Origin: JALOOE01 sp964423545
GTDB lineage: Bacteria > Chloroflexota > Anaerolineae > CG2-30-64-16
DNA: 35,142 nt
Direction: 5' to 3'
NCBI GenBank assembly: GCA_964423545.1
Contig: CAYRFV010000018.1
Span: 1 to 35,142, forward strand
Shown here: piece after piece, positions 31,501 to 35,142 of the stretch
Layout of the letters: each line of letters begins with the position of its first letter
How positions within the stretch are numbered: the stretch's first letter is position 1
Notes under the pieces: generated by a model
Told to the model about the DNA's origin: nothing
Seen by the model: only the letters and a program-made list of their open reading frames with translations
Databases searched by the model: none
Position numbers and translations under genes: made by a program

Positions 31501-34500
31501 AACAGCTACACGTTGTTCAGCGCGAGCGGCATGGACTTCCTTGTCATCAACCTGGACTATATCTCGCCGGCCGCCGGCTCGCTGACGTGGGCCGACAATC
31601 TGCTCAAGACCTACAGCACTCGCCGCGCGATCGTGATCAGTCACGACATTGTAGGCACGGGCAACCCGGCTTCCTTCAGTAGCTGGGGTTCCAGCATCTA
31701 CAATGAACTCCGAGACAACCCGAATCTCTTCCTCATGATGAACGGGCATACCTCGGGGGAAGGGCGGCGCTCCGACACCTACAATGGGAGCACGGTGTAT
31801 TCCTTGCTCGCGGATTACCAATCACGTTCCAATGGCGGCGACGGCTGGCTCCGCATCCTGGAGTTCTCGCCCGTTAACGACGAGATACGCGTCAAGACCT
31901 ATTCGCCGACCCTCGGAACCTTCGAGACCGATGCGGACAGCCAGTTCACGCTGGCCTATGACATGGCCGCCGGGGACCCGTTCACGCTGATCGGTGCGGC
32001 GACCGGTGTTCCCTCCGGCGCCAATGCCAGTGTGACCTGGCCGGGGCTCATCTCCGGAACGGAGTATGAGTGGTATGTCACGGTTTCCGACGGCTCACTG
32101 AGCACGACCGGGCCAACCTGGTCCTTCACAACGGCCGGCAGCCCGCCGGTGCAGCGCACGCTGACCGTGAACTTGAACCCGGCCGCCGGCGGGTCGGTTG
32201 CAAAGAACCCCGACAAGTCGGCTTACACGGACGGCGAAGGGGTGCAATTGACGGCGACCGCCAATGCCGGCTGGAGCTTTACCGGTTGGTCCGGCGATCT
32301 CACCGGCTCCACCAATCCCGCGGACATTACCATGGACGCGGACAAGGTCGTCACCGCCAACTTCAGCGCGGACCAGTACACTTTGACGGTCAACGTCACG
32401 GGCAGCGGCTCGGTCGTCAGGAATCCGAGCCAGGCCACCTACCTCTACGGCGAAGTCGTGCAACTGACGGCGACGGCGGATCCCGGTTGGGTGTTCCAGG
32501 GCTGGTCGGGTGATCTCTCAGGTTCTACGAATCCGGCAAACATCACCATGACCGGCAACAAGACCGTCGGGGCCACCTTCGTGGCCATACCGGCCGGATG
32601 GGCCGCGTACAACGACTGCATCTATCGGAGCGCCGAGCAATATATCGGCGCCAATGTCACGACTTTCAACATCGGCTCGGGCAGCCCAGGCCCGTCGTCG
32701 GGAATTCTGATCGATCGGGCGACCGGCATCCCCACCGGTGTCACCGCCGCGTTGACCCAGAGCGGCGGCGTGGTCTGGCAGGCAGATCCCGCATCGGGCG
32801 GCAACGATACGGACGTGGACACCGACGCCTACAACACCTTCCACGGTGTTGCGGACATGACCGGTGTCATCTACTACGGTCCCAATCCTGGCTGGTATGT
32901 CGACTTGACCTTCACCGGGCTCGATCCGGCCAGGCAGTACACCTTCGCCACCTCCTCATCGCGGGCCAACAGCGCCTACACGGCGCGCGTCACCCGCTAC
33001 ACCCTCTCGGGCGCGGATGCGGCGACGAACGCCAGCACGGCCGGTGTGACGGTAGTCGACAATCTGACCGTCGCATTCAACACCGGGGATAACCACAGCC
33101 AGGGCTACGTCGCACGCTGGACCGGCATCCAGCCGGGCAGCGACGGCAGTTTCAAAGTGCGGGCTGAGGCGCATACCACAGAGAATCGGGCCTATTCCTT
33201 TGACGTCTTCATGCTTCAGGACGAGGGACCGATCCAGCGCACGCTGACGATGAACGTGGTGGGCAACGGATCGACGGCACCCGCGGTGGGCGCGCACACT
33301 TACGATGACGGCGAGGTCGTACAGATCACGGCCACGCCGGATCCCGGGTGGGCGTTTACTGGCTGGAGCGGGGACGCCAGCGGGACGGCCAACCCGACGA
33401 CGGTGACGCTGGATGCGGACAAGAGCGTGACGGCGAACTTCGCGGAAGTGTGCTACGGCCTGAGCGTGGCGGCGAGTCCGCTGGCCGGGGGCGCAGTGAA
33501 CGTGCAGACGGCGGCGAACTGCGTGGGGACGCCGGGCGCCTACCAGGCGGGGACGGTGGTGACGGTGCAGGCGGCGGCGAATGCGGGCTACAGCTTCAGT
33601 GGCTGGAGCGGGGACGCCAGCGGGACGGCCAACCCGACGACGGTGACGCTGGATGCGGACAAGAGCGTGACGGCGAACTTTACGGCAGTGTGCTACGCGC
33701 TGACGGTGGGGCACACGGGGCAGGGGAGCGACCCGGTGGCGGCGCCGGCCAAGTCGGCGGCGTGTGCGCTGGCGGGGGAGTACGTGGCGGGTGAGGCGAT
33801 TGCGTTGAGCGGGGCGGCACCGGCGAGCGGATGGCAGATTGCGAGTTGGACGGGGACGGCGAACGACGGCAGCACGGCGGCGACGAACAGCCTGACGATG
33901 CCGGCGGCGGCGCATGCGGCGGGTGTCATCTATGCTGAGATGGTCTTGACCAGCTTTGCCGACACCACGGCGACCGACTTCAGCGCAGGCACGCTGCAGA
34001 CCTGCAACTACGTCGGCCAGTCTGCCGATGGTGAGCTGCTGCTGGCGCCTACGGACGGCTCTGAGTTCTCGGGCGCTGCGCTGCCTGCGAACTGGTTTGC
34101 CGCGCCATGGGGTCCCGGCGGTGGCGCCACGCTGGCCGGCGGCCTTGTGACCGTTGATGGCGCGCTGGTTGGTACGAATGCCCTCTTCGGTCCTGGACGT
34201 TCGCTCGAGTTTGTAGCGACCTTCAGCGCTAGCCCGTTTCAACACATCGGGTTCGGCGCCGATCTGAACGGGTACCCCTGGGCCATCTTCAGCACCGGCT
34301 TCGGGGGCGGGAGCCTGATGGCCAACACCAGCCTGGCAGCTGAGACGCAGACCGACCTGGGCGCTGTCTATCTGAACGCACCGCATCGTTACCGCATCGA
34401 ATGGACCGCGACCCAGGTGATCTACTATGTGGATGGCGTCCAGGTGGCCTCCCACGCCGAAAGCATCACATCGGACCTGCGTCCGCTCATCAGTGACGGC

Positions 34501-35106
34501 TCCGTTGGCGGGACGACGCTGGTGGTCGACTGGCTGCGGATGAGCCCGTACGCCTCACCGTGCGAGTTCGTCTCGCGCAGCTTCGATGCTGGCGGCAGCG
34601 TTCAGTGGCTGAACCTGGTGTGGACGGGCAGCGAACCGGCCGACACCACGGTGACCTTCCAGACGCGCACGTCACCCGACAATGTGAATTGGACTGCCTG
34701 GGCGCCCCTCAGTGGAGGCAGCATCACCAGCCCTGCCGGGCGCTATCTGCAGTATCAGGCGACGGAGACGACGGCCAATAACCTGGTCACGCCGATCATC
34801 GAGAGCGTATCGGTCAGCTACCAGCTCGGCGCGCCCGATGTCAGCATCGACTCAACCCAGTTGTCCTGGCCCGCGGTGCCGGGCGCGGATGGCTATCGCG
34901 TCTATCAAAGCACCGTGCCGTACTTCGCAGCGCCTCCGCCTGCGCCGGTCGAGCAGCCGGGGCTAACCTACAACCTGCCGCAGCCGCCGGTCAGTGCGAC
35001 CAACTACTACTATCTGGTTCGGGCGTACAAGGGCGGCACGGAATCGGACGTCTCGAATCCGGTCGGGCGTTTCACCTTTGACTTGACGCCCGGCGCCGCG
35101 CCTTGA
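28543..35106 (+). CDS. Giant secreted mosaic protein with one phosphoesterase domain lacking a canonical His
   Basis: 2187 aa; ATG at 28543 follows GGAGA (28530-28534). Approximate order: signal peptide 1-38 (ALA|AP); jellyroll-like domain 64-236 (TWKYLDNGSNQG, FRRSFDV, ViYLNGIEI-type core); LamG 239-481; Fn3 484-574; second LamG 580-823, a duplicate of the first; Fn3-like; phosphoesterase 3, ~871-1136 (Asp881 in LPDTQ, Asn951-His952, His1034, then GHTS at 1068-1071 instead of GHxH); Fn3-like; two InlB-like repeats; beta-rich module C; three more InlB-like repeats in a different codon style; LamG/DUF1349-like domain; Fn3-like; tail GRFTFDLTPGAAP. It shares architecture and tail with the first giant protein. 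Ser1071 replaces the last metal-binding His, so this domain may be inactive or altered. Predicted extracellular; function inferred only from modules. Confidence 0.87.
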   Translation: MKRVSSATPLVSERAARCVLTLIVVLGLLLPAAPAALAAPLNSDRPARSLQPVHVPVERPLMADTTLVPAGSTWKYLDNGSNQGVAWRESAFDDSAWASGTAPLGYGDPMATTINCGPSNPTCNSGNYITTYFRRSFDVSDPSVYAALTLNVRRDDGAVIYLNGIEIWRTNMPAGAVSYTTLAPTAVGGSDETTFFATTVSSSYLATGANVLAVELHQQSATSSDIGFDLSLVGKGNLGLDLGTGTAYVTFGDAAALKLPQFTLETWFKREGTGTTATTGTGGFVGIPLITKGVGQAEGSNVDMNYFLGIRSTDNVLCADFEEGPGGAGPLGLNHPVCGTTVIQNNAWYHAAATYDGSTWQLYLNGLPEATLSVGQPVRSDSIQHAGLGAALSSTGAASGHFDGVLDETRIWNYARTQVELRSTINAQITSPTTGLVGRWALNEGSGTAIVGSAGTTVNGTVVNSGHSWVDGAPFNLTFDPPAAPTDLTAAATIGTQINLGWTDNATNETGFQIERSTTGSGGAFSLLTTAAANAVSYTDAGLNAGAEYCYRVRAVNGNGNSAYTGVACATTPSAPNNALDFGETHDAYVTFGDPAALDLAQFTIETWFRRDGAGVTTTTGSGGVTAAIPLVTHGTSEADGSNVDMNFFLGINTNGNVLAADFEEGAAGASPGLNHPVLGTTAIQNGVWYHAAATYDGSKWQLFLNGNLETELVVGQPVRSDTIQHAALASSIRSNGTTAQGFFDGAIDEARVWSVARTQAQIRSTINSQLSTPQGGLAARWGLEEGAGAAVGDASGNAVNGTITGADYQWAPGAPFNLSFNEAPNQPALVAPANGATGVATSPTLEVTVTDPENAAMTVTFYGRVRAAAAPDFRIVALPDTQFYSESYPATFTAQTQWIVDNQAGQNIVYVAHEGDIVNVATTASQWTNADAAMDLLDAAGIAYGVVPGNHDDSDGGTNYNAYFGVSRFAGKSFYGGEYPAGDNQNSYTLFSASGMDFLVINLDYISPAAGSLTWADNLLKTYSTRRAIVISHDIVGTGNPASFSSWGSSIYNELRDNPNLFLMMNGHTSGEGRRSDTYNGSTVYSLLADYQSRSNGGDGWLRILEFSPVNDEIRVKTYSPTLGTFETDADSQFTLAYDMAAGDPFTLIGAATGVPSGANASVTWPGLISGTEYEWYVTVSDGSLSTTGPTWSFTTAGSPPVQRTLTVNLNPAAGGSVAKNPDKSAYTDGEGVQLTATANAGWSFTGWSGDLTGSTNPADITMDADKVVTANFSADQYTLTVNVTGSGSVVRNPSQATYLYGEVVQLTATADPGWVFQGWSGDLSGSTNPANITMTGNKTVGATFVAIPAGWAAYNDCIYRSAEQYIGANVTTFNIGSGSPGPSSGILIDRATGIPTGVTAALTQSGGVVWQADPASGGNDTDVDTDAYNTFHGVADMTGVIYYGPNPGWYVDLTFTGLDPARQYTFATSSSRANSAYTARVTRYTLSGADAATNASTAGVTVVDNLTVAFNTGDNHSQGYVARWTGIQPGSDGSFKVRAEAHTTENRAYSFDVFMLQDEGPIQRTLTMNVVGNGSTAPAVGAHTYDDGEVVQITATPDPGWAFTGWSGDASGTANPTTVTLDADKSVTANFAEVCYGLSVAASPLAGGAVNVQTAANCVGTPGAYQAGTVVTVQAAANAGYSFSGWSGDASGTANPTTVTLDADKSVTANFTAVCYALTVGHTGQGSDPVAAPAKSAACALAGEYVAGEAIALSGAAPASGWQIASWTGTANDGSTAATNSLTMPAAAHAAGVIYAEMVLTSFADTTATDFSAGTLQTCNYVGQSADGELLLAPTDGSEFSGAALPANWFAAPWGPGGGATLAGGLVTVDGALVGTNALFGPGRSLEFVATFSASPFQHIGFGADLNGYPWAIFSTGFGGGSLMANTSLAAETQTDLGAVYLNAPHRYRIEWTATQVIYYVDGVQVASHAESITSDLRPLISDGSVGGTTLVVDWLRMSPYASPCEFVSRSFDAGGSVQWLNLVWTGSEPADTTVTFQTRTSPDNVNWTAWAPLSGGSITSPAGRYLQYQATETTANNLVTPIIESVSVSYQLGAPDVSIDSTQLSWPAVPGADGYRVYQSTVPYFAAPPPAPVEQPGLTYNLPQPPVSATNYYYLVRAYKGGTESDVSNPVGRFTFDLTPGAAP
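32902..33173 (+). repeat. 272-bp block identical to 26261-26532 (copy 2)
   Basis: Second copy of the exact repeat, encoding the second half of beta-rich module C. It begins after GGCTGGTATGTC here versus GGTTGGTGGGTG in copy 1, and ends at GAGGCGCA; flanks are alike only at protein level. Confidence 0.97.
33360..33440 (+). repeat. 81-bp exact repeat, first copy, in InlB-like modules
   Basis: Identical to 33600-33680, exactly 240 bases (80 codons) away, so in frame. It encodes the GWSGDASGTANP core and the DADKSVTANF end of the InlB-like repeat. Points to a recent tandem duplication or conversion. Confidence 0.95.
33600..33680 (+). repeat. 81-bp exact repeat, second copy
   Basis: Second copy of the 81-bp in-frame repeat; divergence resumes immediately after GCGAACTT. 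The following module (33691-33940) continues in the same ACG/GCG/GGG-rich codon style. Confidence 0.95.
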
Positions 35107-35142
35107 GCTGATGCGGGCGCGCCCGGCCGGAATGCTCGGGGC

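Noticed and set aside
32956..34455. 499-codon minus-strand open frame opposite the second giant gene
   Set aside because: Arg/His-rich repeats mirror the InlB-like repeats on the other strand; the homologous part of the first giant shows the same shadow, so it adds no evidence.

Overview
The window is GC-rich and gene-dense, with all 18 protein genes bacterial. The best taxonomic guess is Chloroflexota (Anaerolineae/Caldilineae-like). That guess rests on the style of the secreted proteins: DNRLRE, LamG, InlB-like and metallophosphoesterase modules, Thr/Pro-rich stalks, and a short C-terminal LPLIW-type tail, together with a mix of metabolic genes (iorAB, tnaA, a Mth938-like gene, an OpgC-esterase fusion). 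It is an inference from recalled family distribution, not a direct reading. No rRNA, tRNA, CRISPR array, transposase or phage gene was seen.

Region 1 (13-6688, plus strand) holds a membrane-anchored coiled-coil protein, an orphan lipoprotein-type branched-chain amino-acid binding protein, a PIG-L/LmbE deacetylase with an extra C-terminal helical domain, the two subunits of indolepyruvate:ferredoxin oxidoreductase (iorA, iorB), and an HdeD-like membrane protein with its own extended -10 promoter.

Region 2 (6702-16842) is an unbroken minus-strand run. In transcription order it reads: MFS exporter, Mth938-like protein, isoaspartyl peptidase/asparaginase, acylphosphatase, RNase HI, Nudix hydrolase, tryptophanase, dihydroxy-acid dehydratase (carrying an odd repeat-rich insertion), and an OpgC membrane domain fused to an esterase. 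Gaps are 10-135 bases, so several genes probably share transcripts. Tryptophanase, IorAB, asparaginase and the amino-acid binding protein together suggest amino-acid uptake and fermentation, but they are not one operon.

Region 3 (16843-35106, plus strand) is the accessory part and the most interesting. Two paralogous two-gene operons (17109-18754 and 18960-20724) each encode a small secreted protein made of two copies of an unnamed ~80-residue repeat, followed by a secreted DNRLRE-domain protein. Each operon has a near-consensus promoter (TTGACA, 17 bp, TATACT). Two giant secreted mosaic proteins follow (2393 and 2187 aa). They carry three calcineurin-like phosphoesterase domains among LamG, Ig-like, Fn3, InlB-like, DNRLRE and unclassified beta-rich modules. 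The giants share a 272-bp block identical at DNA level, share a C-terminal tail, and differ at a key metal-binding residue. I read this region as a cell-surface or secreted phosphoesterase/adhesion locus that evolves by duplication, module shuffling and gene conversion. The shared system is a hypothesis; the duplications and identities are seen directly.
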